Source: an uncultured Treponema sp. (GTDB lineage Bacteria; Spirochaetota; Spirochaetia; Treponematales; Treponemataceae). Taken from it: 21,894 nucleotides of DNA. Below are positions 9,414-16,116 of the stretch, in pieces. The notes beneath the pieces are model-generated. The model was not told the DNA's origin, ran no database searches, and worked only from the letters and a program-made list of their open reading frames with translations. Each line of letters begins with the position of its first letter. Within the stretch, counting starts at the first letter, position 1. The stretch lies in the NCBI GenBank assembly GCA_937915735.1, contig CALGGS010000210.1:1-21894 (forward strand). The letters run 5' to 3'. The position numbers and the translations under genes were made by a program.

Positions 9414-10211
9414 ATGTTGAAATTAGAAAATATCTCGATTACTTTTAATCCTAACACTCCGGACGAAAACCAAGCCCTAAAAAATATAAATCTCGAAATT
9501 AAAAAAGGCGATTTTATAACTGTAATAGGCTCAAACGGGGCCGGAAAATCAACCCTCTACAATGTGGTTGCCGGAACATTAAAGCCCACGGCAGGAAGAA
9601 TCCTTCTTACTACGGACGATGGGAATCAAAAGGATATTACGAATGATGCCGAATACAAGAGGGCACGCTATATCGGCAGAATTTTTCAGAACCCGCTTTT
9701 AGGTACTGCAGGAAAAATGAGCCTCGAAGACAATATGATGATTTGCTATAAAAAAGGCTTCAAGGGCTTAAAAATTTCACTGAACAATAAAATGCGCAAT
9801 TTATTCCGCGAGCAGCTTATGGCTCTGAACATGAACCTTGAAAATCGCCTGAACGACAATGTCGAACAGTTTTCCGGAGGGCAAAGGCAGGCCCTCACTC
9901 TTTTGATGGCGGTTATGAGCCGTCCGAGCATTCTTCTTCTTGATGAGCATACAGCCGCCCTTGACCCGACTAATGCCGCAATAGTCATGGATTTAACCCG
10001 CCGCTTTGCCAGTGACTACAAGCTTACGGTGATGATGGTAACGCATAATATGCAGCATGCGCTTGATTTCGGCAACCGGCTTATTATGATGAACAAAGGC
10101 GAGATTATCTGTGATATTTCCGGAGAGGAAAAAAAATCACTGACCATGGATTCAATCGTCGAGATGTTTAAGAAAATCAAGGTCAATAACGACAACATAA
10201 TGCTAAATTAG
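9414..10211 (+). CDS. ABC transporter ATP-binding protein (COG1101/TrpY-like)
   Basis: I chose the ATG at 9414 (MLKLENISITF, 265 residues) over two in-frame TTG codons upstream. The protein has a Walker A motif GSNGAGKST (39-47), a Q-loop around FQNP, the signature FSGGQRQ (153-159), Walker B ILLLDEHT (173-180) and the H-loop in VTHNMQHAL. The FQNPLLGTAGKMSLEDNM segment and the DEHTAALDP form are typical of ATPases that pair with COG2984 solute-binding proteins, such as the TrpXYZ importers. Here, however, the next gene is an Opp/Dpp-type permease. No Shine-Dalgarno is visible. A GATAAT -10-like hexamer preceded by TG (9396-9401) would start transcription only a few bases before the ATG, so a near-leaderless mRNA is possible. 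Confidence 0.88.
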   Translation: MLKLENISITFNPNTPDENQALKNINLEIKKGDFITVIGSNGAGKSTLYNVVAGTLKPTAGRILLTTDDGNQKDITNDAEYKRARYIGRIFQNPLLGTAGKMSLEDNMMICYKKGFKGLKISLNNKMRNLFREQLMALNMNLENRLNDNVEQFSGGQRQALTLLMAVMSRPSILLLDEHTAALDPTNAAIVMDLTRRFASDYKLTVMMVTHNMQHALDFGNRLIMMNKGEIICDISGEEKKSLTMDSIVEMFKKIKVNNDNIMLN

Positions 10212-10218
10212 GGTAAAA

Positions 10219-11310
10219 ATGAAGAATTTTAATTTTAATCTGATAAAAAAGGTCTTCCTGCCCTGGAAGGCTTTTAAAAATAAATTTCCGCTCCTCTCGT
10301 TCATTAGCGCACGAGTCATCACGATGATTTTTATCCTCTTTGTTTTGGGCTGGGCTCTCTTTGCTCTTATGGCCCTCGCCCCGGGAGACATTGTCGACCA
10401 GATGATGCAGCAGCAGCTGATGAGCCAGACAGAAAGTTATGGAGGACGGCTGTCAGACAATGCTTTTTCTGATGAGCAGCTTTCCCGCATGAGGGCAGAA
10501 ATGGGCTTGGACAAGCCTTTTACGGTTCAGTATTTTCGCTGGCTGGAGCGGGTTCTTTTGCGCCACGATTTGGGAGTTTCTTTAATTTCAAAAGCGCCCG
10601 TAAGTTTTCTGATTCGTTCCCGTATCGTAAATTCCCTTGTTTTAAATCTGATTTCACTTGTATTCATTACGATATTTTCCTTTTTGCTGGGAGTTTATTT
10701 TTCGAGCAAGGCAGGAAGCAGAACTGATTTGGCGGTGACTTTTTTTGCCTTGTTTTTTCATGCTTTTCCCGGAATCTTGCTTCTGATTTTGCTACAGCTT
10801 TTTGCCTCTTCAACCGGTTTATTCCCTGTCACGGCTTACCCTGATTTTCCCATAGGCCTTTCCCCGCTAAAATTTGTTTTTTCGTATTCTTATCATGTTT
10901 TTCTGCCTCTTTTGGCTTCGTTTTTGGGCGGTATCGGAGGCACAATGCGGATGATTCGCTCCACAATGCTTGATCAGATGGGGCTTCCATACATTATGGC
11001 ACTTCGTGCCAGGGGAATTTCAGAAAAACGGGTGTATTTAAATCATGCCTTCAGAAACACGCTGAACCCATACATAACTGGAAGCGCAAACCTTCTTGCC
11101 AGCCTCTTTTCTGGAAGCCTTGTGCTTGAAATTATCTTTTCTTATCCTGGAATCGGCCGCCTTATGTATGATGCCGTTATGCAGCAGGATGTGAATTTAG
11201 TTTTGGCAAATAATATGTTTATTTCAGCTTTAGTGCTTTTGGGAATGACTGTTTCGGATATTTTGCTTGCTGTCGTGGACCCAAGGATTCGCTATGGAAA
11301 AGAAAACTGA
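10219..11310 (+). CDS. ABC transporter permease, OppB/DppB type
   Basis: This 363-residue integral membrane protein has a first membrane helix near residues 30-55 (MIFILFVLGWALFALMALAPGD). The conserved MGLDKPFTVQYFRWLERVLLRHDLGVS segment is typical of DppB/OppB. The EAA loop appears as IMALRARGISEKRVYLNHAFRNTLNP, followed by the FSYPGIGRLMYDAVMQQD ending. Such permeases import peptides, nickel or other small solutes as OppB-OppC heterodimers. An AGGG Shine-Dalgarno lies just before the ATG, and the ATPase gene ends seven bases upstream. The expected OppC partner is not present downstream, because the reading frame that overlaps its end stops after nine codons. Confidence 0.9.
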   Translation: MKNFNFNLIKKVFLPWKAFKNKFPLLSFISARVITMIFILFVLGWALFALMALAPGDIVDQMMQQQLMSQTESYGGRLSDNAFSDEQLSRMRAEMGLDKPFTVQYFRWLERVLLRHDLGVSLISKAPVSFLIRSRIVNSLVLNLISLVFITIFSFLLGVYFSSKAGSRTDLAVTFFALFFHAFPGILLLILLQLFASSTGLFPVTAYPDFPIGLSPLKFVFSYSYHVFLPLLASFLGGIGGTMRMIRSTMLDQMGLPYIMALRARGISEKRVYLNHAFRNTLNPYITGSANLLASLFSGSLVLEIIFSYPGIGRLMYDAVMQQDVNLVLANNMFISALVLLGMTVSDILLAVVDPRIRYGKEN

Positions 11311-11323
11311 GCGGGGAGTGTAA
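11294..11323 (+). pseudogene. Nine-codon stub at the expected OppC start
   Basis: An ATG at 11294 overlaps the last codons of the OppB-type gene in the way OppC genes often do. It encodes only MEKKTERGV before TAA. The sequence changes to AT-rich noncoding DNA right afterwards. It may be the remnant of a permease gene whose remainder was displaced by the insertion, or a chance overlap. Confidence 0.3.
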
Positions 11324-11494
11324 AAAATTTGCCCGAAAGGGGACTTGAATTATTCAGAAAACAATCCGTTAAGCCTTATTCCTATAGTTATTTTATATAA
11401 TTGTTTTAATTTATTGAATAAATAATAATTCAGATTTTCAATATTTTCAAGTAAATTTTATCGAATTTCAATACATTTGCTATCATATCTGCTG
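11311..11494. other. AT-rich noncoding junction between chromosome and element
   Basis: No gene or clear terminator is seen here. Composition becomes sharply AT-rich after about 11350. The left boundary of the inserted element most likely falls in this stretch, but I find no copy of the ssrA 3' end that would mark it exactly. Confidence 0.5.
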
Positions 11495-11497
11495 TCA
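11476..11497 (+). repeat. Candidate integrase arm-type sites, left end
   Basis: Two direct repeats, TTTGCTATCA (11476-11485) and TCTGCTGTCA (11488-11497), lie 12 bases apart start to start. They match the TCTGCTATCA pair beside ssrA at 21769-21789 in sequence, order and orientation. A further relative, TCTGCTATGA, is at 11523-11532 inside the neighbouring gene. Confidence 0.45.
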
Positions 11498-11812
11498 CGA
11501 AACCTCGTCCAGTGTGATAGCGTCTGCTATGAACATTGTCCTGACTTGTATTTTGCCTGTGTCTTTGACTCTTTGCCATGTCTCGATATGCCCCGAAACG
11601 ATTACTTTTTTATACAAGTCGATTTTTTTATATATGAATTGCTCGTAGAGTTCTTTTTCAGCAAGGCATATGATTTCAGCTATCTGACTTGAAGAGGCGT
11701 TTTTTCGCCTTGATATTCCCCTTATTTTGAGGCTTGCTGCAAACTCTCCCTCTTGTTCCCTGATATAGAATAGCTCGCCCGAAAAAGTCCATGTGTTCTG
11801 TGATTCTTTCAT
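11495..11812 (-). CDS. Small OB-fold/SSB-like protein
   Basis: I placed the start at the ATG at 11812, giving 105 residues (MKESQNTWTFSG...). The longer open frame upstream is only the antisense of the DUF262 gene start. The strand pattern is WTFSGELFYI, EFAASLKIRGISRR, then a helix, then YKKVIVSGHIETWQ and RTMFIADAITL. That resembles an OB fold such as single-stranded-DNA-binding proteins have, with G-x-L and V-x-G-x-I turns. The assignment is from pattern only. No good Shine-Dalgarno is seen. It is divergent from the DUF262-DUF1524 gene, and a perfect palindrome separates the two starts, which suggests joint control. A nucleic-acid-binding partner of the defence gene is possible but unproven. 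Confidence 0.5.
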   Translation of the reverse strand: MKESQNTWTFSGELFYIREQEGEFAASLKIRGISRRKNASSSQIAEIICLAEKELYEQFIYKKIDLYKKVIVSGHIETWQRVKDTGKIQVRTMFIADAITLDEVS

Positions 11813-11818
11813 GGTGAG

Positions 11819-11840
11819 ATTATCGGAAGAATCCGATAAT
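11819..11840. promoter_or_regulatory. Perfect palindrome between two divergent genes
   Basis: ATTATCGGA (11819-11827) and TCCGATAAT (11832-11840) are perfect inverted repeats around AGAA. The site lies seven bases upstream of one start (11812, minus) and 22 bases upstream of the other (11862, plus), just before the AAGGAG of the latter. It may be an operator, an RNA hairpin in the DUF262 leader, or both. Confidence 0.55.
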
Positions 11841-11861
11841 AAACTTAAAGGAGATTTTTTA

Positions 11862-13604
11862 ATGGGTGAATTCTCAAACAGTATTAAGATTGACCACAAT
11901 AAGATTATGTATTTTATGGAATCTGTCAAAAACATGAACTATCAGATTCCGACTTTCCAGCGTGAAGTTGTATGGGATAAAATAAGCGTAAAAAAATTAT
12001 GGGATAGCATTTACAAGTTTTATCCAATCGGAAGCATTTTGGTTTGGAAAACCGATATGAAACTTCAAAAGCATAAATCTGTTGGCGGTCATTTAATTTC
12101 AGACGATGTAGAGAGAAAAGAGTATCAGTATATTCTTGACGGACAGCAAAGAACGACATCATTACTTACTTCATTGTTCGGTGGAAAAATTGAGAACAAG
12201 CCTAATTTTGACCCGAAACTGTATGTTGATTTGACTGTCATAAACGAAAGTGAAACTGATGATGAGACTTATAGGGAACGGTTCTTGTTTTGGGATGAAA
12301 TTGATGTCGGTGATGGAAAAAGCACTCAGAATGTTAAGCGTAAGAAAAAATATGATGAAGGATTGATTGTTGAATTAAAAAGCATTGCAGAAGATTTTGA
12401 CAGCTTGCTTGATAGAATTGTCGAAGAAAAAGGGTATAAATCAGATGAGAGCAAACAGTTAAGGGCTTTCAAGTATGTCCTTGATAATTATGAATTGTCT
12501 TTTATTGAACTTACTGGAATAGCTGTTAGCGAGGTCTGTCAGATTTTTGAGCGAATAAACCAAGCCGGAAAGCCACTTGATATTTTTGACATCGTTGTTG
12601 CAAAGACTTTTGTGCCTAAAACTGAAACCGACAAAGGATTTTATCTCAGAGAGTTGATTGACGAATTCAGAGAGAAGAACGACAGCAATTTTATGAATAT
12701 CTCTGATTTAGATTACTTGCAGATTCTAGCCGTTTTAATCCGCATTGATAATCCGAATTCTGGAGTACAGAACATAACGAACGGCTACCTTAATGAAATC
12801 AAGACAGAGCATATAAAGGCTGTTTGGGACGATGCTCAAATTGCAATACTTAACACATTCAAGTTCTTGGAGAATTATCTGCATTTGCAGCCGTATCTCA
12901 TTCCGTACAGATATTTGTATATGACTATTACGGCTTACTTTTTCAGGAACAAAAAACCCGATTATGATTTTCTGATTAAGTATTTCTGGTATTACAGCTT
13001 CCATTCTTATGATTTGTTGAGCAATACGACACACCTTCACAGACACATTGATAATATGCAAATACAGCGTGAGAAAGGCATTTATCCGTTTGAAACATTT
13101 GTCTTTGACAAGCAGAAACTCCGTGCTTCAAAGTACAGTGCCACAGGTCGTTTTTGCAGTGCCATACTTGCTTTGTATACGAATAAAGAGCCTAGAGACT
13201 GGCAGGATAAAGTTATGAAAGTACAGGTCTCCAATTATTTTGCCACTACTGATAAGCCTCAGCTGCACCATGTCTTTCCGACCAACTCAAAGTTCGTTTT
13301 AGACCATCCGAATGATAATCAGAATTCGCTTATGAACATAGCGTTTATAACGCAATCGACAAACCTCAAAATATCCAACCGAGACCCGAATGATTATCTG
13401 AAAGATTTTGTTGATGAGAAATTCAGTGGAATTATGGCAGAACATTTCCTGCCAAAAGAGTTTATTAACTTGTGCGGAATAGATAGCCTTCCAAATAATG
13501 CTTTGTCTGTTTTCATAGAGAAACGAATAGAGCTGATTGAAGCAGATTTAAGAGAGAACCTGAAAGGAATAGAGTTTCAGACAATAGACACAAAGACTGA
13601 ATAG
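11862..13604 (+). CDS. DUF262-DUF1524 protein, GmrSD-like putative defence nuclease
   Basis: The start is the ATG at 11862, preceded by AAGGAGA; the protein has 580 residues. The N-terminal DUF262 (ParB-like NTPase) domain shows YQIPTFQREVVWD (27-39), YPIGSILVW (54-62) and the nucleotide-binding DGQQRT motif (93-98). A later FERINQAGKPL segment is also typical. The C-terminal DUF1524 domain shows an HNH-like core, with LHHVFP (His469/His470) and N-S-L-M-N-I-A-F (from 488) leading to an Asn at 501. This is the layout of single-chain GmrSD, BrxU and SspE relatives, which use NTP and cut modified or incoming phage DNA. No modification genes or other BREX or Ssp parts are nearby, so it would act alone or with the divergent OB-like gene. 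It is followed by its own terminator. Confidence 0.88.
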   Translation: MGEFSNSIKIDHNKIMYFMESVKNMNYQIPTFQREVVWDKISVKKLWDSIYKFYPIGSILVWKTDMKLQKHKSVGGHLISDDVERKEYQYILDGQQRTTSLLTSLFGGKIENKPNFDPKLYVDLTVINESETDDETYRERFLFWDEIDVGDGKSTQNVKRKKKYDEGLIVELKSIAEDFDSLLDRIVEEKGYKSDESKQLRAFKYVLDNYELSFIELTGIAVSEVCQIFERINQAGKPLDIFDIVVAKTFVPKTETDKGFYLRELIDEFREKNDSNFMNISDLDYLQILAVLIRIDNPNSGVQNITNGYLNEIKTEHIKAVWDDAQIAILNTFKFLENYLHLQPYLIPYRYLYMTITAYFFRNKKPDYDFLIKYFWYYSFHSYDLLSNTTHLHRHIDNMQIQREKGIYPFETFVFDKQKLRASKYSATGRFCSAILALYTNKEPRDWQDKVMKVQVSNYFATTDKPQLHHVFPTNSKFVLDHPNDNQNSLMNIAFITQSTNLKISNRDPNDYLKDFVDEKFSGIMAEHFLPKEFINLCGIDSLPNNALSVFIEKRIELIEADLRENLKGIEFQTIDTKTE

Positions 13605-13613
13605 GTTACTTAC

Positions 13614-13636
13614 CGCTCTGAAAAAGAGTGTTTTTT
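13614..13636 (+). terminator. Rho-independent terminator after the DUF262 gene
   Basis: CGCTCT (13614-13619) pairs with AGAGTG (13625-13630) around GAAAA, followed by six T residues. It ends where the operator module of the next gene begins. Confidence 0.8.
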
Positions 13637-13680
13637 GTACGAAATAAATGTACGAAATATGTTGTTATATTTCGTACATT
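13636..13680. promoter_or_regulatory. Operator-like array of TGTACGAAAT half-sites (module 1)
   Basis: A TGTACGAAATA half-site at 13636-13646 is followed by a 14-base perfect dyad. AATGTACGAAATAT (13647-13660) and ATATTTCGTACATT (13667-13680) are separated by six bases. The same half-site pair recurs at 17169-17203. It is probably the binding site of a regulator encoded by the element. Confidence 0.6.
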
Positions 13681-13691
13681 CGTTTATTATT

Positions 13692-13714
13692 GTTCTAAGC
13701 GAATTACTTAGAAC
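13692..13714. promoter_or_regulatory. Second perfect dyad upstream of the antirepressor gene
   Basis: GTTCTAAG (13692-13699) and CTTAGAAC (13707-13714) are perfect inverted repeats with a seven-base spacer. Its sequence differs from the TGTACGAAAT site, so it may bind another protein. The word TGTGGAAAAC (13721-13730) follows, one mismatch away from a DnaA-box core on the other strand. Confidence 0.45.
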
Positions 13715-13743
13715 CTAATTTGTGGAAAACATGGGTGATTACA

Positions 13744-13805
13744 GCCGTCTGGCTCTGCTTGGTTCTACGCCGAAAGGTGAAGCAGTGCCGGGCGGCTTCT
13801 TTTTT
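13744..13805 (+). ncRNA. Structured leader with terminator-like hairpin before the antirepressor gene
   Basis: GCCGTCTGGC (13744-13753) pairs along all ten bases, two of them G-U, with GCCGGGCGGC (13787-13796). Inside it, CTGCTT (13755-13760) pairs with AAGCAG (13780-13785). A CGCC-GAAA-GGTG hairpin caps the structure after a seven-base bulge. A T-rich tract (13797-13805) follows and runs straight into the GAGGGG Shine-Dalgarno of the next gene. It looks like an attenuator or the end of a short RNA. Confidence 0.6.
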
Positions 13806-13816
13806 GAGGGGATAAT

Positions 13817-14452
13817 ATGAAAAATGAGCTGGAATTGACTGTGACAACAAGAAGGAATATTCAGAGCGTATCGGCTCGTGAACTGCATGAAAAACTTGAA
13901 ATCAAGTCACATTTTTATGATTGGTTCAAAAGAATGTGTGAGTATGGTTTTATTGAAAATGAAGACTACAAAAGGGTTACTCAAAAAAAAGTAACCCCTG
14001 GCGGAGAGCAAGAAACGGCTGACTATGCTGTTTCCGTTGACATGGCTAAACAAATCTGTATGCTCCAAAGAAATGCAATGGGTATGCAATACAGGCGGTA
14101 TCTTCTCGATATTGAAAAGAGATGGAAAGAGAAGCAGACCGTCGAATACAAGCAGGCAAGGCAGAAATCAATAGAGGTCAGGAAGACTTTCACTGACACG
14201 CTTAAAGCACACGGCTATGACAAGCAGTACGAGTACATAAACACCACCAAAGCGATGAAGAAGCCTTTTGGAATCACCGCAAAGAAAACCGATATGACAG
14301 AGGCAGAGATTAAGAAAATAACGGCTGCTGAATACCTTGCCGAGGCCATGCTTGCTGATGAATGCGGATATTCAGAAGTCAACCCGGTTTGCGTTGATGC
14401 AAGTAACGCCGTTTACAACGCAATGCAGAGAAGAAAACTGTTGTCAGCTTGA
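13817..14452 (+). CDS. AntA/AntB-type phage antirepressor
   Basis: This protein has 211 residues. The N-terminal part (about 10-95) matches the AntA domain: VSARELHEKLEIKSHFYDWFKRMCEYGF, a variable loop, then YAVSVDMAKQICMLQRNAMGMQYRRYLLDIE. The C-terminal part (about 105-211) is helical and charged, with no domain I recognise. AntA proteins are prophage regulators that counter the CI-type repressor and favour induction. Here the target could be the XRE repressor encoded about 700 bases downstream. The ATG at 13817 has GAGGGG directly upstream, placed right after the leader hairpin's T-tract, so translation depends on read-through of that structure. A strong terminator follows the gene. Confidence 0.85.
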   Translation: MKNELELTVTTRRNIQSVSARELHEKLEIKSHFYDWFKRMCEYGFIENEDYKRVTQKKVTPGGEQETADYAVSVDMAKQICMLQRNAMGMQYRRYLLDIEKRWKEKQTVEYKQARQKSIEVRKTFTDTLKAHGYDKQYEYINTTKAMKKPFGITAKKTDMTEAEIKKITAAEYLAEAMLADECGYSEVNPVCVDASNAVYNAMQRRKLLSA

Positions 14453-14458
14453 TTTTAA

Positions 14459-14482
14459 GGCCGCTCTTTCGGGCGGTCTTTT
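14459..14482 (+). terminator. Strong terminator after the antirepressor gene
   Basis: GGCCGCTC (14459-14466) pairs over eight positions, including two G-U pairs, with GGGCGGTC (14471-14478). The loop is TTTC and a T-run follows. The exported-protein gene converges on it from the other strand. Confidence 0.85.
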
Positions 14483-14485
14483 GTT

Positions 14486-15142
14486 TTATTTTAAAATATA
14501 ATGAAAAGTATGATTTCGTATTATTTTTACTTTTCGTATTTTATTGTCATTCATTGAAATAGTTATTGTATCTGTTGCATCAAGTTTTTCCCATCGAAGA
14601 TTTGAAATGCTTGTAAATCCCCTTTTTTCCAAAGCGATCTTTTTTACAGGCACTTTATAAGTGAGTAAATCTTTTGAATATTCATCTGGGTTTCCTAATT
14701 TATTAAAAATATCAGAAAGGTTATCAGAAAATGATAATCCGTAAGGTAATTTTTTAGTAGAGGTAGTTGATTTTCTAAATTCAAAACCGCATAAATGAAG
14801 CATTGCAATTTTATCAATTTCCGGATTTAACAAAATGTCATTATTATTTGTAATAAACTCCATCGGATTGTCAAAAATAAAAGTTACCTCGTTATTGTTG
14901 TAAATAAATTCAATATCCGTAATAGAGTAATATAGTTTTTGTCGCTCACCATACCAACCGTCTAAATAATAATCTGAGGAGTAAGATTGAGAAGGAAAAA
15001 TTAAATCTGGCGTACCAAATTTATCTAGTATTTCTTTGTGTGTAGAATCCATAAGTTCTAGCCAGTCGCCGTTGAATTGCTGCTGTGCGTTTAATAATAC
15101 TGTCGAAATAATTAAAATTGCCGTGAATATTTGCTTTTTCAT
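14486..15142 (-). CDS. Exported cargo protein with two BamE/SmpA-like motifs
   Basis: This 218-residue protein has a signal peptide (about residues 1-20, MKKQIFTAILIISTVLLNAQ). Two similar motifs stand out: STHKEILDKFGTPDLIF near residue 33 and NLSDIFNKLGNPDEYS near residue 146. Both have the 'helix, then G-x-P-D' look of the SmpA/BamE (BLIP-like) fold, suggesting two repeats of a small alpha-beta domain. The function is unknown. AAGGAG precedes the ATG. The gene is AT-rich and lies between the antirepressor and repressor genes, facing the same way as the repressor. This fits a 'moron' or lysogenic-conversion cargo gene expressed in the integrated state. Confidence 0.65.
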   Translation of the reverse strand: MKKQIFTAILIISTVLLNAQQQFNGDWLELMDSTHKEILDKFGTPDLIFPSQSYSSDYYLDGWYGERQKLYYSITDIEFIYNNNEVTFIFDNPMEFITNNNDILLNPEIDKIAMLHLCGFEFRKSTTSTKKLPYGLSFSDNLSDIFNKLGNPDEYSKDLLTYKVPVKKIALEKRGFTSISNLRWEKLDATDTITISMNDNKIRKVKIIRNHTFHYILK

Positions 15143-15171
15143 AAAAACTCCTTGAATATATAATCGTCTGC

Positions 15172-15465
15172 TTATGCCTTGTTTATTACTTCCTGCATCT
15201 GCTTTTTAAGATTCTCGTATTTCTCTTTGTAATTGCTTTCTGATTGCAATGTGGCAAAATCCTTGCCTGTTAAAAGATATTCAACAGAAACACCAAAAAA
15301 CATAGCAATTTTAAGTGCTGTTATCGCATTAGGTGTTGCTCCTTTTTTTTTCCAATCATAATAATTTTGGCTTGCTATTCCTATTTCACGATAAAAATCA
15401 GCAGGTTTTACTTGTCTGTTATTCAACAACTCTTCTATCCGAGTTCCAAAATTCATTTGTTCCAT
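15172..15465 (-). CDS. XRE/CI-like transcriptional repressor
   Basis: This 97-residue protein has an N-terminal helix-turn-helix of the XRE (Cro/CI) class (about residues 5-65). Its signature is FYREIGIASQNYYDWKKKGATPNAITALKIAMFFGVSVEYLLTG. A short coiled-coil-like tail (about 75-97) probably dimerises. It lacks the LexA-like self-cleavage domain of long CI proteins, so induction would need an antirepressor such as the AntA protein nearby. The first of two close ATG codons is used, with GAGG nine bases upstream. It has its own promoter and diverges from the rightward early operon, the classic arrangement of a lysogeny switch. Confidence 0.88.
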   Translation of the reverse strand: MEQMNFGTRIEELLNNRQVKPADFYREIGIASQNYYDWKKKGATPNAITALKIAMFFGVSVEYLLTGKDFATLQSESNYKEKYENLKKQMQEVINKA

Positions 15466-15484
15466 ACGAAATTACCTCAGAATA

Positions 15485-15513
15485 AATGTAGTGTATGATT
15501 AAATAAAAGTCAA
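15485..15513 (-). promoter_or_regulatory. Promoter of the repressor gene
   Basis: On the minus strand TTGACT (15513-15508) and TACATT (15490-15485) are 17 bases apart, about 20 bases upstream of the repressor start. The -35 region is part of GTCAAGAT (15509-15516), which is the inverse of ATCTTGAC (15541-15548) at the opposing promoter. Confidence 0.7.
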
Positions 15514-15543
15514 GATAAAATTACAAAAATAAATAAAAAAATC

Positions 15544-15593
15544 TTGACACAACAAGTAAAATAAGATAAACTTACATTATAAAGTAATTAAAT
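15544..15593 (+). promoter_or_regulatory. Rightward early promoter with ATTATAAAGTAA element
   Basis: TTGACA (15544-15549) and TAAACT (15567-15572) are 17 bases apart. ATTATAAAGTAATTAAAT (15576-15593) begins nine bases after the start of the -10 and would span the transcription start. The same element in the same position occurs at the 16703 promoter, so one regulator may act on both. Confidence 0.7.
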
Positions 15594-15617
15594 CTTAATA
15601 AATAAGCGGACAGCAAG

Positions 15618-15631
15618 CCTGTTCCAGGAGG
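15618..15631 (+). promoter_or_regulatory. Small hairpin overlapping the Shine-Dalgarno
   Basis: CCTG (15618-15621) can pair with CAGG (15625-15628), which overlaps the AGGAGG Shine-Dalgarno (15626-15631) of the gene at 15640. The stem is short and weak on its own. Confidence 0.3.
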
Positions 15632-15639
15632 CGCGAAAT

Positions 15640-15798
15640 ATGAAAACACTGAAAGAAATGATTTACGACACAGAATTGGAAAACAATCCTTTCTTTAACA
15701 AAGAGAAGTTGCAGAACTTAATCGACAATTCCTCTGAAAGCAATCTCGAACAATGGGCAATCGATTTGGGAATTATCCCTAATCCAGAATGCGATTAA
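15640..15798 (+). CDS. Small early protein, 52 residues, unknown
   Basis: ATG at 15640 has a perfect AGGAGG eight bases upstream and runs 53 codons to TAA. The product begins MKTLKEMIYDTELENNPFFN and ends in a helix and a turn (NLEQWAIDLGIIPNPECD). It is acidic with predicted helices and has no motif I recognise. It is the first gene after the rightward early promoter, where phages and satellites often encode small regulators such as Cro, excisionase or host-takeover peptides. The strong ribosome site, promoter position and clean frame support a real gene despite its size. Confidence 0.6.
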   Translation: MKTLKEMIYDTELENNPFFNKEKLQNLIDNSSESNLEQWAIDLGIIPNPECD

Positions 15799-15807
15799 GC
15801 ACAATCT

Positions 15808-15824
15808 CCCCTCGAAAGAGGGGG
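15808..15824 (+). promoter_or_regulatory. GAAA-capped intercistronic hairpin
   Basis: CCCCTC (15808-15813) pairs with GAGGGG (15818-15823) around a GAAA tetraloop, ten bases after the stop of the first early gene. There is no T-tract, so it is more likely an mRNA stability or processing hairpin than a terminator. A smaller GCC-GTGA-GGC hairpin (15843-15852) directly precedes the next Shine-Dalgarno. Confidence 0.5.
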
Positions 15825-15864
15825 CGTAAAAATCAAACAAATGCCGTGAGGCGAGGAGAAATAT

Positions 15865-16068
15865 ATGACAGGTTACACAATCACAAGAAACGGAAAGGCG
15901 GTTTTCACCGGAGATTACAAGCAGCAGAAGAGGTTCTTCTTCCGGCTGTACTTCTACCTCTTGGTCGCAAAGAAATGGTTTGACGGAAAGCGTGTTCTTG
16001 ACTTCATCAGAAGCACATACACGCTCACTGACAACTTCTTCGGAACGGCGGAGGCAATTTACTGCTAG
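15865..16068 (+). CDS. Small basic aromatic-rich protein, unknown
   Basis: This 67-residue protein begins MTGYTITRNGKAVFTGDYKQ, with GAGGAG seven to eight bases before the ATG. A beta-hairpin-like N-terminus is followed by an aromatic, basic helix (KRFFFRLYFYLLVAKKWFDGKRVLDFIRS). The helix is amphipathic rather than a clear membrane span. It is the second gene of the rightward early operon. I recognise no family. Similar small early proteins in phages are often DNA-binding or host-interacting, but nothing here proves that. Confidence 0.6.
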   Translation: MTGYTITRNGKAVFTGDYKQQKRFFFRLYFYLLVAKKWFDGKRVLDFIRSTYTLTDNFFGTAEAIYC

Positions 16069-16079
16069 CCAATTACGGT

Positions 16080-16110
16080 TTGCGGATTCCGGTTAAAAAT
16101 CCGCAAGGAG
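16080..16110 (+). promoter_or_regulatory. Perfect eight-base hairpin abutting a Shine-Dalgarno
   Basis: TTGCGGAT (16080-16087) and ATCCGCAA (16099-16106) are perfect inverted repeats with an 11-base loop. The 3' arm overlaps the AAGGAG (16105-16110) of the gene starting at 16117, so the structure could control or stabilise its translation. Confidence 0.55.
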
Positions 16111-16116
16111 AAAATC

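Noticed and set aside
11339..11349. GGGGACTTGAA, 10 of 11 bases like the ssrA T-loop region, as the left attachment core
   Set aside because: Identity does not continue on either side, so it is too short to call an att core, although it lies in the expected place.
11311..11494. Insertion sequence or transposase remnant at the operon break
   Set aside because: I see no transposase fragment or terminal inverted repeats here.
13744..13800. Leader stem as a hammerhead or twister ribozyme or c-di-GMP riboswitch
   Set aside because: The conserved core sequences of those classes that I know, such as CTGANGA with GAAA, are not present.
15789..15983. 64-residue basic frame
   Set aside because: It overlaps the end of the first early gene and the second early gene in another frame. 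The frame at 15865 has the good ribosome site.
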